A stretch of DNA of 64,000 bases from Amaricoccus sp003258405 (GTDB lineage: Bacteria > Pseudomonadota > Alphaproteobacteria > Rhodobacterales > Rhodobacteraceae), in NCBI RefSeq assembly GCF_043226085.1, contig NZ_CP171225.1:496001-560000 (forward strand), read 5' to 3'. Below the pieces are notes generated by a model. It saw nothing but the letters and a program-made list of their open reading frames with translations, was not told the origin of the DNA and ran no database searches. Each line of letters starts with the position of its first letter. Positions within the stretch are counted from its first letter, which is position 1. Positions 15,890 to 24,886 of this stretch are shown here, piece by piece. Made by a program: the position numbers and the translations under genes.

Positions 15890-16975
15890 CTACTCGTTCC
15901 GATCCGCTTTTGAAACTGGTTTTTGCACCGCCACGAGCTTCTCGATGACCCGCGGCAGACGTCGCAGGGCCTTGTACATCTCGACATTGCGCTCCATCGG
16001 CACGGCGGGATAGCCCATCATCACCCGGTTGGGCGGCACGTTGCTCGCGACGCCGGAGTTGCCGGTGATGATGGAATTGGCACCGATCACCAGATGATCG
16101 GCCAGGGCGGCCTTGCCGCCGAGCACCACGCGGTCGTGGATCACCGTGCTGCCGCCGATCGCGACATGGCCGCAGACGAGGCAGGTCTCGCCGATCTTCA
16201 CGTTGTGGCCGATCTGCACGAGGTTGTCGATCTTGGTGCCGTTGCCGATGCGGGTGTCGGCGACGGTGCCGCGGTCGATGCAGGAATTGGCGCCCACCTC
16301 GACGTCATCGCCGATGACCACGGCGCCGAGCGAGTTGATGCGCACGTAGGAGGCCTGATCCTCGGCGGTGATGGCGCCGGTCGCGCGCGCCTCCTCGACA
16401 TGGCCGGGAACGGGGGTGACGAAGGAGAACCCGTCGCCGCCGATCACCGCGCCGGGCTGGGCGATGAAGCGCTCGCCGATGCGGACGCGGGCACAGAGGC
16501 GCACGCCCGGGTGGAGCAGCGCATCCGCCCCGAGCACGACATCCTCGGAAATCGAGACATGGGAGAGGATGCGGGCGCGCGGCCCGATCTTCGCCCGCGC
16601 GCCGATCACCACGAAGGGGCCGATGGCCGCACCCTCGCCGATCTCGGCACTGGGGTCGATCACGGCGCTCGGGTGGATGCCCGGTGCGAGCCCGATCGGA
16701 TGGTCGAAGACGCGGGTGACCCCGGCCAGGACATAGCGCGGCCGGGGCGCGAAGATCGCAGCCCCGAGGCCAAGCGCCTGCCAGTCGGCGCCGGGCCAGA
16801 GGATGGCGCTCCGTGCCGCGCCCTTGGCGAGATCGGCCGCGAAGGCCTGGTCCATCGCCAGCGCGATCTCGTCGGCGCGGGCGGAGGCCGGTTCGGAGGC
16901 GCCGGCGATCGCGAGCCCCCCGTCTCCGGCAACCTCTCCGCCGATGGCGGTGGCGAGTTCAGCGACGGTGATCAT
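15890..16975 (-). CDS. lpxD: UDP-3-O-acylglucosamine N-acyltransferase
   Basis: A 361-residue trimeric left-handed beta-helix enzyme transferring a 3-hydroxyacyl chain from ACP to the amino group of UDP-3-O-acyl-glucosamine in lipid A synthesis. An N-terminal uridine-binding domain (1-100) is followed by hexapeptide repeats (about 105-320). The catalytic His lies in 'NLVQIGHNVKIGE', and the usual C-terminal helix is 'VEMYKALRRLPRVIEKL'. It lies apart from the usual bamA-lpxD-fabZ-lpxA cluster (none of those neighbours are here) and beside its own ACP and ketoacyl synthase, so it may be a second, specialised LpxD. Confidence 0.9.
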   Translation of the reverse strand: MITVAELATAIGGEVAGDGGLAIAGASEPASARADEIALAMDQAFAADLAKGAARSAILWPGADWQALGLGAAIFAPRPRYVLAGVTRVFDHPIGLAPGIHPSAVIDPSAEIGEGAAIGPFVVIGARAKIGPRARILSHVSISEDVVLGADALLHPGVRLCARVRIGERFIAQPGAVIGGDGFSFVTPVPGHVEEARATGAITAEDQASYVRINSLGAVVIGDDVEVGANSCIDRGTVADTRIGNGTKIDNLVQIGHNVKIGETCLVCGHVAIGGSTVIHDRVVLGGKAALADHLVIGANSIITGNSGVASNVPPNRVMMGYPAVPMERNVEMYKALRRLPRVIEKLVAVQKPVSKADRNE

Positions 16976-16999
16976 GTTCCTGCTCCCCGGACCGGCGGC

Positions 17000-18718
17000 T
17001 CAGCCCTGCGCCGCATCGGGCAGGCTCACGCCCTTCGCCTCGAGCGCGCGGAAGACCTCGCCGTCGCGGCCGTAGATGTCGGCGCGGTACTGGATGGTGC
17101 CATCAGGATCGGCCCAGGCGGAGCGATACATTATATATACCGGCAGCGGCTGATCGAGATAGACGTAGCGCTCCGACTTGGCGGCGAGCCAGCCGTCGAT
17201 GCTGGCCTGCGGATCGGGCACCTGGCCCTTGAGCAGCACCTCGGCGAGCTCGATCGGCTCCTGAAGCCGGATGCAGCCGTTGGAGAAGGCGCGGGCATCC
17301 TTCACGAAGAGCTCGCGATGCGGCGTGTCGTGAAGATAGATCGAGAACTGGTTGGGAAACATGAACTTCACCCGGCCGAGCGCATTGGCCGAATTGGGGT
17401 TCTGCTTCACCCGGAACGGGAAGTTCTCGGCCGTGTACTGGTTGAAGTTCACGAGCTTCGGATTGATCTCGACGCCCGAGCGGGTGAAGAGGCGCATGTT
17501 GCTCCGCGCGAGCACGGTCGGATCCTTGCGCAGCTTCGGGAGATACACCCGCGTCGCGATGCTGTCGGGGATGTGCCAGGTGGGGTTCACCACCATGTAG
17601 GTCATCTCGTCGGAGAACTCGGGCGTGCGGGTCTCGGCGGCATTGCCGACCACCGCGCGCGAGGACCAGGGGATATTGCCATGATCGAGCAGCACGACGG
17701 AGAAATCGGGGATGTTCACCTCGATGCGGCGGGCACCGAGATCGTGGTTCATCCAGCGCAGGCGCTCGAGATTGACCACGACCTGCTCGAGGCGATCCTC
17801 GGGGCTGGCGTTCAGCGCATCGATCGTCCGCCGACCTGCGACGCCATCGTCAACAAGGCCGTTATCCTTCTGGAACCGCTTCACTTCCGCCTCGAGCCCG
17901 GGATCGAAGGCCGAGGCAGCGGCGGCGGTTTCGACCGCTGCGGGCGCGGCGTCGTCGACCGCGGCCTGCGCGGTTTCGGGGCCATAGCCGAGGCGCGCGA
18001 GCCGGGCGCGGAGATCGGCCACGCGCGGGCTGCTTTCGCCGACGTGGAGCGTCGGGCCGGCGGGCACGGGCGCGCCCCAGGCATCGGTCCCGAGGAGCCC
18101 TTCGAGACGCGCCTTCTCGGCCATCAGGGCCCGGTAATCCGGGTCCTGCGGCTCGGCGGCGCGCAGCACCTCGCTCACCGAGCCGTCCGAGAGCCGGGCG
18201 AGCAGCGCCGCGGCGGTGGCGCGCTTCGGCTTCACGTTGATCTCGGGGTCGATGTCGAGCGGCCGGACGATGCCGGCGGAGAGATCGCCGGTGAAGCGGA
18301 TGTAGGTCCGGGTCGCGGCAACCTCGAGCTTGGGGCTGCCCACCATGCCGGGCTCGCCGGCGAGGAGCTGGAGCGCATCGGCGTCGTAGCGGAAGAACGG
18401 CAGGCCCTGGGCGTCGGCCTGTTCGACCGAGGCCTCGAGCGTGGCGAGCGGGCTGCCCTCGCCCGCGTTCCAGAACGGCCGGTAGTCGCGGCTGGCGTAA
18501 AAGCCGTCGATCGCGGCGCGGGTGGTCTCGTCGAGCCCTGCGGTCTCGTGCGCGAGCCCGTCGCGGAAGGCGATGGCGTCTGCGGAAAGCCCCGTCGCCG
18601 TGGCCTGCGGCACGGCCGCGGCTGCGGGCGGGGCCGCGTCCTGGGCCATGGCGCCTTGCGCCAGGGTGCCGACCATCAGCGATATCCCCAAGGCACGCGC
18701 AACCGTGTCCACTCTCAT
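17000..18718 (-). CDS. L,D-transpeptidase (YcbB-like), secreted
   Basis: A 572-residue exported enzyme. The signal peptide ends at GAMAQ. A helical domain spans about 45-200, a peptidoglycan-binding motif about 200-290 ('VADLRARLARLGYGP', 'VKRFQKDNGLVDDGVAGRRTIDALN'), and a YkuD catalytic domain about 310-500, with His in 'YLHDTPHRELF' and Cys in 'ARAFSNGCIRLQEP'. It makes 3-3 cross-links in peptidoglycan or joins proteins to it. It is the first gene of the operon with lpxD, acp and KAS, and is divergent from a DUF882 peptidase. The class is firm; cross-linking versus anchoring is not resolved. Confidence 0.92.
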   Translation of the reverse strand: MRVDTVARALGISLMVGTLAQGAMAQDAAPPAAAAVPQATATGLSADAIAFRDGLAHETAGLDETTRAAIDGFYASRDYRPFWNAGEGSPLATLEASVEQADAQGLPFFRYDADALQLLAGEPGMVGSPKLEVAATRTYIRFTGDLSAGIVRPLDIDPEINVKPKRATAAALLARLSDGSVSEVLRAAEPQDPDYRALMAEKARLEGLLGTDAWGAPVPAGPTLHVGESSPRVADLRARLARLGYGPETAQAAVDDAAPAAVETAAAASAFDPGLEAEVKRFQKDNGLVDDGVAGRRTIDALNASPEDRLEQVVVNLERLRWMNHDLGARRIEVNIPDFSVVLLDHGNIPWSSRAVVGNAAETRTPEFSDEMTYMVVNPTWHIPDSIATRVYLPKLRKDPTVLARSNMRLFTRSGVEINPKLVNFNQYTAENFPFRVKQNPNSANALGRVKFMFPNQFSIYLHDTPHRELFVKDARAFSNGCIRLQEPIELAEVLLKGQVPDPQASIDGWLAAKSERYVYLDQPLPVYIMYRSAWADPDGTIQYRADIYGRDGEVFRALEAKGVSLPDAAQG

Positions 18719-18980
18719 TCCTGCCTCTCGACGTCTTGCCTGATCGGGGGACTCTAGCTTGACCGCAGCGCCGAAACAAGCGCTGCGCCGGCGCGCATCT
18801 TCACGATCCGGCCAGCTTTGCTGCGCAGGCTAACGATCCGTTAACCGGTTTCAAGTTTTTCTCTTCCCCATCGGCAGCCGTCAAAGAAGGCTTGGAAAGA
18901 TCGCGTTCCTGTGGCATCAAAACATCAGAGCGCAGGCAAAAGTCGCTCATCGAGCAAGAAACCAGAGGCAGTGAACAAAA

Positions 18981-19538
18981 ATGGGCAGTGAAGGATTCCG
19001 TCCGTCCAGACGAACGTTATTGGGCATCTTTGCAGGACTCTGCACCGTTGCAGCCGCGCCGGTCTATTCGCGTGCACCCGGATTTCTCCGCAAGGCGGGC
19101 GATGCCCGGCGGGTGCGCATGTATAGCCAGCGGACAGGAGAGTCCATCGATACCGTCTACTACGTGAACGGGCGATACATCAAGGAAGTCATGCAGGAAA
19201 TCAGTTATTTCATGCGGGACTGGCGCCAGAATGCGATGCTGAACTACGATCCGCACAACGTGGACATCCTCGCGGCGACGCAGAAGATGATGGACACCGA
19301 GGAGCCCTACCTGCTCATCTCGGGCTATCGCACGCCGAAGACCAACAAGATGCTGCGCGGTGCGGCCAGCAACTCCTTCCACATGAAGGCGATGGCGGCG
19401 GATGTGCGGCTCCGCAGCCGGTCGGTGAAGCAGATCTCCGGCGCGGCGCTGGCCTGCAATGCGGGCGGCGTGGGGACTTACAACCGCTCGAACTTCGTTC
19501 ACATGGATTGCGGCCCGGTGCGCACCTGGCGCGGCTGA
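18981..19538 (+). CDS. DUF882 / YcbK-like M15-type peptidase, Tat-like signal
   Basis: A 185-residue protein with an SRRTLLG motif and hydrophobic stretch (a Tat-like signal) and then a DUF882 domain (YcbK, related to peptidase M15A, which cleaves peptidoglycan peptides). Likely zinc ligands are His and Asp in 'NSFHMKAMAADVRL' and His in 'SNFVHMDCGPVRTWRG'. Its divergent position to the YcbB-like L,D-transpeptidase mirrors the ycbB-ycbK neighbourhood of enterobacteria, which supports a shared role in peptidoglycan maturation. A 262-bp shared promoter region with AT-rich patches separates them. Confidence 0.85.
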   Translation: MGSEGFRPSRRTLLGIFAGLCTVAAAPVYSRAPGFLRKAGDARRVRMYSQRTGESIDTVYYVNGRYIKEVMQEISYFMRDWRQNAMLNYDPHNVDILAATQKMMDTEEPYLLISGYRTPKTNKMLRGAASNSFHMKAMAADVRLRSRSVKQISGAALACNAGGVGTYNRSNFVHMDCGPVRTWRG

Positions 19539-19563
19539 TCCTTTCGGACAATCAGGTGTCTCA

Positions 19564-19586
19564 ACGGCCGGCCTCGCGCCGGCCGT
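19564..19586 (+). terminator. Terminator-like hairpin
   Basis: ACGGCCGGC, loop CTCGC, GCCGGCCGT, followed after four bases by TTTT. A 9-bp stem in the right place to end the DUF882 gene; the T tract is weak. Confidence 0.55.
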
Positions 19587-19618
19587 CGTATTTTCGGGAA
19601 CGGTAACCGCAGAGGCGC

Positions 19619-20650
19619 TCATAGCAGCGCCTGGAGGCCGACGGCCCCGCCGTAGATCCCGAGCAGTGCCGCGCTCTCGAGGCCGATCCCGGCGGGCCCC
19701 TCGCGCTGGCGCATGAGGAGGCCGAGGGTGAGGACGGCGGTCATCACCAGGCCCACGGCAAGCCAGAAGAGGTCGTCCGCGCCGATCGCGTGATAGAGCG
19801 AACCCTCGCGATAGCCCAGATCGGACACCGTCAGAAACAGCACGTCGAAGGTGTTGCCGCCAATGATCCCGCCGACCGCGAGCTGAAGCGCGCCGCGCCG
19901 GACAGCGGCAAGCGTTGTCACCAGCTCGGGGAGCGAGGTGACAACGGCGGTCAGAAGCGCGCCGACGAGCGAGGCCCGCAGCGCGAAACGGTCGATCGCG
20001 GCCCCCGCCACGCCGGCCACCAGCCAGCCCGATACCCCCATGACGAGCATGAGAGCGGCGAATCGGAGCAACAGGGCACGGGTCTCCTGCCCGCCGGTTT
20101 CGGGCTCCTCGGGGGAATCGCGGCGGGTTTCGCGGGTCTCGACCGGCACCCACATCGGCACTTCGCGGGCGTCCCGCACCAGGCGGAGGCTGCCCAGATA
20201 AATCAAAAACAAGATAATCGACATCGGGTGGATGCCCCAGACGCTGACCTCGGGGCCGGTGCGGGCGAGAATCGGCAGGGCCAGAAGCAGCATGAGCACG
20301 ACGCCCTGGAGCACATTGGCAAGCTCGGCGGCGGCATGTTCGAGATTCGCGCGACGGTAGAGAAGATCGGCCACCGCAAGAAACGCCGTCTGGGCGGCGA
20401 TTCCCCCGACGGCATTCGAGAAGGCGAGCGAGGCGCGGCCATCGAGGGCGGATGTGAAGGAGACGATGGTGCCCGAAAGCGATGTTGCAGCGCCGAGAAG
20501 GACGCCGCCGACGAGGGCTTCGCCGAGCCCCGTGCGGTCGGCGATCCGGTCGGCAAGCCCGGTCATGCGCAGCCCGCAGATGAGGATCAGCGCCCCGGCA
20601 ATGGCGAAGATCGCGGCGAGGGCCCCGAGCGGGGCGGTGGCAAAAGACAT
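19619..20650 (-). CDS. Sodium/calcium exchanger (CaCA) family membrane protein
   Basis: A 343-residue protein with about ten hydrophobic segments and the two alpha-repeats of the CaCA superfamily: 'GEALVGGVLLGAATSLSGTIVSFTSALDG' near residue 45 and 'ALLTAVVTSLPELVTTLAAVRRGALQLAVGGIIGGNTFDVLFL' near residue 230. The first repeat is degenerate: it lacks the usual acidic residue of the G-(T/S)-S-x-P-E motif, which the second keeps. The ion specificity is therefore uncertain. It is monocistronic between the DUF882 gene and proA. Confidence 0.82.
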   Translation of the reverse strand: MSFATAPLGALAAIFAIAGALILICGLRMTGLADRIADRTGLGEALVGGVLLGAATSLSGTIVSFTSALDGRASLAFSNAVGGIAAQTAFLAVADLLYRRANLEHAAAELANVLQGVVLMLLLALPILARTGPEVSVWGIHPMSIILFLIYLGSLRLVRDAREVPMWVPVETRETRRDSPEEPETGGQETRALLLRFAALMLVMGVSGWLVAGVAGAAIDRFALRASLVGALLTAVVTSLPELVTTLAAVRRGALQLAVGGIIGGNTFDVLFLTVSDLGYREGSLYHAIGADDLFWLAVGLVMTAVLTLGLLMRQREGPAGIGLESAALLGIYGGAVGLQALL

Positions 20651-20733
20651 TCTCTCTCCCGGCCGTTCAGTGATCCTGCGCGGCCCGCATGACGGGCGAT
20701 CACAGACCTAACGGGCGGGAGAGGAGCCACGTT

Positions 20734-20769
20734 CCCTTCCCCGCCGGATTAATCCCGGCCGGAGAAGGG
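20734..20769 (-). terminator. Terminator-like hairpin after proA
   Basis: An imperfect inverted repeat built on CCCTTC/GAAGGG and CCGG/CCGG arms around an ATTAATC loop lies just past the proA stop. It probably ends the rplU-to-proA operon. No long T run is visible. Confidence 0.4.
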
Positions 20770-20779
20770 CTCTGGCGTC

Positions 20780-22045
20780 TCAGGCGCGGGTGATCCCGTC
20801 GCCTTCGACGATGTATTTGAAGCTCGTGAGCTGCTCGGCGCCGACCGGGCCGCGGGCGTGGAGCTTGCCGGTGGCGATGCCGATCTCGGCGCCCATGCCG
20901 AATTCGCCGCCATCGGCGAACTGGGTCGAGACGTTGCGCATGATGATGGCGCTGTCGAGGGCGGCGAAGAAGCGTTCGGCGGCGGCATCATCCTCGGTGA
21001 TGATGCAATCGGTGTGGTGCGAGCCGTAGCGGCGGATATGGGCGATGGCGCCCTCCACCCCGTCGACGACCCGCGCCGCGATCACCAGATCGAGGAACTC
21101 TCGCCCCCAGTCGCCCTCTTCCGCCGGGGAAACGCCTTCCAGCCCGAGGAGATCGGAATCGCCGCGCACATCGACGCCTGCGGCCACCAGATCGGTGATG
21201 AAGGGCGCGCCATAGGCCTCGAAGAAGGCGCGATCCACCAGCAGGCATTCGGCGGCGCCGCAGATGCCCGGACGGCGGGTCTTGGCGTTGAGGATGACCC
21301 GGCGCGCCTTGTCGAGATCGGCGGCCTTGTCGACGTAGATGTGCACGATGCCCTCGAGATGGGCGAAGACCGGCACGCGGGCGTCGGCCTGCACGCGCGC
21401 CACGAGGCCCTTGCCGCCGCGGGGCACGATCACGTCGATGTAGTCGGTCATCGCCAGCATCTCGCCCACCGCGGCGCGGTCGGTCGTCGGCACGAGCTGG
21501 ATCGCGGCCTCGGGCAGCCCGGCGGCGCGCAGGCCGGCCTGAAGGGCCGCATGGATCGCGCGCGAGGAATTGAGGCTTTCCGAGCCGCCGCGCAGGATCG
21601 CGGCATTGCCCGCCTTGAGGCAGAGGGCGCCGGCATCCGCGGTGACGTTGGGGCGGCTCTCGAAGATCACGCCGATCACCCCGATGGGGGTGCGGACGCG
21701 GCGGATGTGGAGGCCCGTGGGGCGATCCCATTCCGACAGCACCTCGCCGATCGGATCGGGCTGGGCCGCGATGGCGCGCAGGCCGGAAACGATACCCGCC
21801 ACGCGATCATCGGTGAGCAGGAGCCGGTCGAGCATGGCCCCGGAGAGGCCCTTTTCGCGCGCGGCCGCCATGTCGCGCGCATTGGCCGCAAGGATGTCGG
21901 GCGTCGTGGCCTCGACGGCCTCCGCCGCGGCCTCAAGCGCCAGACGCTTCTGGTCCGGAGTGGCGACAGCAAGGCTTGCGCTCGCGGATTTCGCCTTGCG
22001 ACCAATATCTTGCATCAAGGAACTGATGTCGGACATTACATTCAT
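20780..22045 (-). CDS. proA: Gamma-glutamyl phosphate reductase
   Basis: A 421-residue NADPH-dependent enzyme reducing gamma-glutamyl phosphate to glutamate-5-semialdehyde, the second step of proline synthesis. The aldehyde-dehydrogenase-like fold is shown by 'VIFESRPNVTADAGALCLKAGNA', 'VPRGGKGL' and the catalytic Cys in 'AKTRRPGICGAAECLL'. Its start overlaps the proB stop by four bases. It is the last gene of the obg-proB-proA run. Length and motifs are standard. Confidence 0.97.
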   Translation of the reverse strand: MNVMSDISSLMQDIGRKAKSASASLAVATPDQKRLALEAAAEAVEATTPDILAANARDMAAAREKGLSGAMLDRLLLTDDRVAGIVSGLRAIAAQPDPIGEVLSEWDRPTGLHIRRVRTPIGVIGVIFESRPNVTADAGALCLKAGNAAILRGGSESLNSSRAIHAALQAGLRAAGLPEAAIQLVPTTDRAAVGEMLAMTDYIDVIVPRGGKGLVARVQADARVPVFAHLEGIVHIYVDKAADLDKARRVILNAKTRRPGICGAAECLLVDRAFFEAYGAPFITDLVAAGVDVRGDSDLLGLEGVSPAEEGDWGREFLDLVIAARVVDGVEGAIAHIRRYGSHHTDCIITEDDAAAERFFAALDSAIIMRNVSTQFADGGEFGMGAEIGIATGKLHARGPVGAEQLTSFKYIVEGDGITRA

Positions 22046-23184
22046 TTCGGCCCCCCCTTACGCATGACCATGTCGTCCCGGTGCACGATCGCGGCGCGGC
22101 CGGGATACCCGAGCAGATCGGCGATCTCGCTCGATCGGTGCCCCATTATGATTCTCGCCTCGGTCACATCATATCCCGCGAGCGCCTTGGCGACCACCTC
22201 GCCCGCCCCGTTGATGATCTCCACCGGATCGCCGCGCGAGAAGCTGCCTTCGGTGCCGGTGACGCCGGCGGGCAGGAGCGACTTGCCGCGGGCAAGTGCC
22301 GCGGCGGCGCCCTCATCGACCATGATGCGGCCACGCGGCTTCATGCCGGTGATCCAGCGCTTGCGGGCCGCCTGCGGATCGCCGTCAGGCTCGAACCAGG
22401 TGCAGGGCGCGCCCTCGATCAGCGCGGTGATCGGACGGGGCTGCGCGCCAAGTGTGATCGCCATGGCGCAGCCGCCCGCGGTGGCTGCCCTGGCGGCGAG
22501 CACCTTGGTCTTCATCCCGCCGCTCGAGAGCGCCGAGCCGGTACCGCCCGCCATCGCCTCGATCGCGGGCGTGATGACCGCGACGCTGTCGAGGCGCCGG
22601 GCGGTGGGATCGATGCGCGGATTGCCGGTATAGAGCCCGTCCACGTCCGAGAGCAGCACGAGGATGTCGGCGCCCGCCATGGTGGCGACCTGCGCTCCGA
22701 GGCGGTCGTTGTCGCCGTAGCGGATCTCGTCGGTTGCGACGGTGTCGTTCTCGTTCACGATCGGCACGGTGCCGAGGCTGAGCAGCATGTCGAGCGTGCG
22801 GCGCGAATTGAGATAGCGCCGGCGGTTCTGGCTGTCCTCGAGCGTCACCAGCACCTGGGCGGTGGTGATGCCATGGGGCGCGAGCACGCTTTCATAGGCG
22901 CGCGCGAGCCGGATCTGGCCGACGGCCGCCGCCGCCTGGCTCTGCTCGAGCGCGAGCACGATTTCGGGCAGGTGCAGCACCCGGCGGCCGAGCGCGATCG
23001 AGCCCGAGGAGACGATCACCACTTGCTTGCCCTGGTTGCGCAGCATCGCGACGTCTTCCGCGAGCGCCTCGAGCCAGGCGAGGCGGACCTCGTCGGTTTC
23101 GGTGGAAACGAGCAGCGCCGAGCCGATCTTTATGACGATCCGGTGCGCCCGCGCGAGCCTTTCGGCCGAGCTCAGGGCGTCCAT
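22042..23184 (-). CDS. proB: Glutamate 5-kinase
   Basis: A 380-residue enzyme phosphorylating glutamate, the first and feedback-controlled step of proline synthesis. An amino-acid-kinase domain (1-260) shows 'IVIKIGSALLV', 'VIVSSGSIALG', 'NENDTVATDEIRYGDND' and 'GGMKTKVLAARAAT'; a C-terminal PUA domain (about 280-375) follows. Its start overlaps the obg end by 13 bases and its stop overlaps proA by four, so the three genes are tightly coupled. Confidence 0.97.
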   Translation of the reverse strand: MDALSSAERLARAHRIVIKIGSALLVSTETDEVRLAWLEALAEDVAMLRNQGKQVVIVSSGSIALGRRVLHLPEIVLALEQSQAAAAVGQIRLARAYESVLAPHGITTAQVLVTLEDSQNRRRYLNSRRTLDMLLSLGTVPIVNENDTVATDEIRYGDNDRLGAQVATMAGADILVLLSDVDGLYTGNPRIDPTARRLDSVAVITPAIEAMAGGTGSALSSGGMKTKVLAARAATAGGCAMAITLGAQPRPITALIEGAPCTWFEPDGDPQAARKRWITGMKPRGRIMVDEGAAAALARGKSLLPAGVTGTEGSFSRGDPVEIINGAGEVVAKALAGYDVTEARIIMGHRSSEIADLLGYPGRAAIVHRDDMVMRKGGPK

Positions 23185-24209
23185 GGTGCGGAATCCGCCT
23201 CCTCCGCCTGCACCTCCGTCCGCTCGGCGCGGATCTCGGTGCGGAGCGCGCGCAGCACCTCCTGCACGCCCTTGCCGGTCGCCCCCGAGAGCCGGTGGAC
23301 CTTCAGGCCGGACGCCTCGGCGAGTGCTGCGGCGGCGTCCTCGACGGCCTCCTCGTCGAGCGCGTCGATCTTGTTGAGCGCGAGGATGCGGGGTTTGCCG
23401 GAGAGCACCTCGCCATAGGCCTCGAGCTCGTGGAGGATCACCCGGTAATCTTCCACCAGCGTCTCCGACGTGCCGTCGACGAGATGAAGCAGCACGGCGC
23501 AGCGCTCGACATGACCGAGGAAGAGATCGCCAAGGCCCCTGCCCTCATGCGCGCCCTCGATCAGGCCCGGAATGTCGGCCATCACGAATTCCGCCCCGTC
23601 GACGCCGACGACGCCGAGATTGGGGTGGAGCGTGGTGAAGGGGTAGTCGGCGATCTTCGGACGGGCGTTGGAGACCGCCGAGAGGAAGGTGGACTTGCCC
23701 GCGTTCGGCAGGCCGACGAGGCCCGCGTCCGCGATGAGCTTGAGCCGCAGCCAGACCGTGCGCTCGACACCCTCCTGGCCGGGATTGGCATGCCGCGGCG
23801 CCTGGTTGGTCGAGGTCTTGAAGTGGAGGTTGCCGAAACCGCCGTTGCCGCCCCTGGCGAGCAGCACCCGCTCGCCGACGCGGGTGAGATCGGCGACGAG
23901 GGTTTCCTCGTCCTCCTCGAGGATCTCGGTGCCGACCGGGACATGGAGCACGATGTCGTCGCCGGACTTGCCGGTGCGCTGGCTGCCCATGCCATGCTGG
24001 CCGTTCTTGGCGAAGAAATGCTGCTGGTAGCGGAAGTCGATGAGGGTGTTGAGCCCCTCGACCGCCTCGGCCCAGACATCGCCGCCGCGGCCGCCGTCGC
24101 CGCCGTTGGGGCCGCCGAATTCGATGAACTTCTCGCGCCGGAAGCTCACGCAGCCGTTGCCGCCGGAACCGGAGCGAATTTGCACGCGGGCGAGATCGAG
24201 GAACTTCAA
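23172..24209 (-). CDS. obg: Obg/CgtA family GTPase
   Basis: A 345-residue essential GTPase involved in late 50S ribosome assembly and stress control. The glycine-rich Obg fold (1-158) begins 'LDLARVQIRSGSGGNGCVSFRREKF'. The G domain has G1 'GLPNAGKSTFLSAVS', switch I 'YPFTTLHPNLGVV', G3 'DIPGLIEGAHEGRGLG' and G4 'LNKID'. The C-terminal OCT domain is reduced, as in many alphaproteobacteria. It follows rplU, rpmA and a GNAT gene, the common order in this group. Confidence 0.97.
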   Translation of the reverse strand: MKFLDLARVQIRSGSGGNGCVSFRREKFIEFGGPNGGDGGRGGDVWAEAVEGLNTLIDFRYQQHFFAKNGQHGMGSQRTGKSGDDIVLHVPVGTEILEEDEETLVADLTRVGERVLLARGGNGGFGNLHFKTSTNQAPRHANPGQEGVERTVWLRLKLIADAGLVGLPNAGKSTFLSAVSNARPKIADYPFTTLHPNLGVVGVDGAEFVMADIPGLIEGAHEGRGLGDLFLGHVERCAVLLHLVDGTSETLVEDYRVILHELEAYGEVLSGKPRILALNKIDALDEEAVEDAAAALAEASGLKVHRLSGATGKGVQEVLRALRTEIRAERTEVQAEEADSAPWTP

Positions 24210-24233
24210 GGGATCATGTCTCCGGCCTGGTCG

Positions 24234-24809
24234 TCAGGCAATGCCGCTCGCGCGGCGATAGAGGAAGGTGGGCACCATGGCGCCGCGCGCGACCGAGTGG
24301 GTCTCGCCTGCGCCCATATAGGTGAAGCCCGTGCGCATGAGAACCCGGATCGAGGCGGCATTGTCCTGGAAGACCTGGGCGGTGATGGTGTGGATGCCCC
24401 AGCGCCCGGCGGCCTCGCAGATCGTGCGCACGGACTCGCTCGCGTAGCCCGTGCCCCAGACCGCGGGGGCGACCCAGTAGGCGATCTCGGCGCTGCCGTC
24501 ACCGGCGGGGCGCAGGCTCACGAGGCCGATGAGGCTGTTGGTGCGGATCGTGCCGTCCTCCGGGATCTCCTCCACCGCACCGCCGATCACGATGGCCCAG
24601 TAGTGGATCGGGCTCGAGGGCGAAAGCGCCCGCTCGACGAAGGCTTCGGCCTGACCGGGCGGATAGGGATGCGGGATATGCGCCGTCATCCGGGCGACGC
24701 GGGCATCGCTCGCGTAAAGCGCGAGCAGGGCCGCGTCCGAACGGCACAACCGGCGCAGACGCAGGCGCGCGGTTGCGATCTCGCTCTCGATCGGTGCGAC
24801 GAGCGCCAT
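24234..24809 (-). CDS. GNAT N-acetyltransferase (RimJ/RimL-like)
   Basis: A 191-residue acetyltransferase of the RimJ/RimL type: 'ESEIATARLRLRRLCRSD' at the start, 'GLVSLRPAGDGSAEIAYWVAPAVWGTGYASESVRTICEAA' for the acetyl-CoA site and 'NAASIRVLMRTGFTYMG' at the end. The ATG at 24809 is chosen because GGAGGAGGG lies just upstream; a longer start at 24836 would include that site. Such a GNAT between rpmA and obg is common in Rhodobacterales. It may modify a ribosomal protein or factor, which is inference from context only. Confidence 0.85.
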   Translation of the reverse strand: MALVAPIESEIATARLRLRRLCRSDAALLALYASDARVARMTAHIPHPYPPGQAEAFVERALSPSSPIHYWAIVIGGAVEEIPEDGTIRTNSLIGLVSLRPAGDGSAEIAYWVAPAVWGTGYASESVRTICEAAGRWGIHTITAQVFQDNAASIRVLMRTGFTYMGAGETHSVARGAMVPTFLYRRASGIA

Positions 24810-24837
24810 GGGTGAACCCTCCTCCCAAACGAGCAAA

Positions 24838-24857
24838 GGCCGGCGCAGGGGCCGGCC
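24838..24857 (-). terminator. Terminator-like hairpin after rpmA
   Basis: On the minus strand GGCCGGC pairs with GCCGGCC across a 6-base loop, followed by TTTGCTCGTTT. It lies right after rpmA and just before the GNAT ribosome-binding site, so it probably attenuates rather than fully ends rplU-rpmA transcription. Confidence 0.55.
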
Positions 24858-24886
24858 TCCACACGAAAATCTTTGCCGGCAGGCTC

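Noticed and set aside
15923..18757. A 944-codon plus-strand frame opposite lpxD and the L,D-transpeptidase
   Set aside because: It is a mirror of two clear genes and its translation is His/Asp/Gly-rich with no fold or motif.
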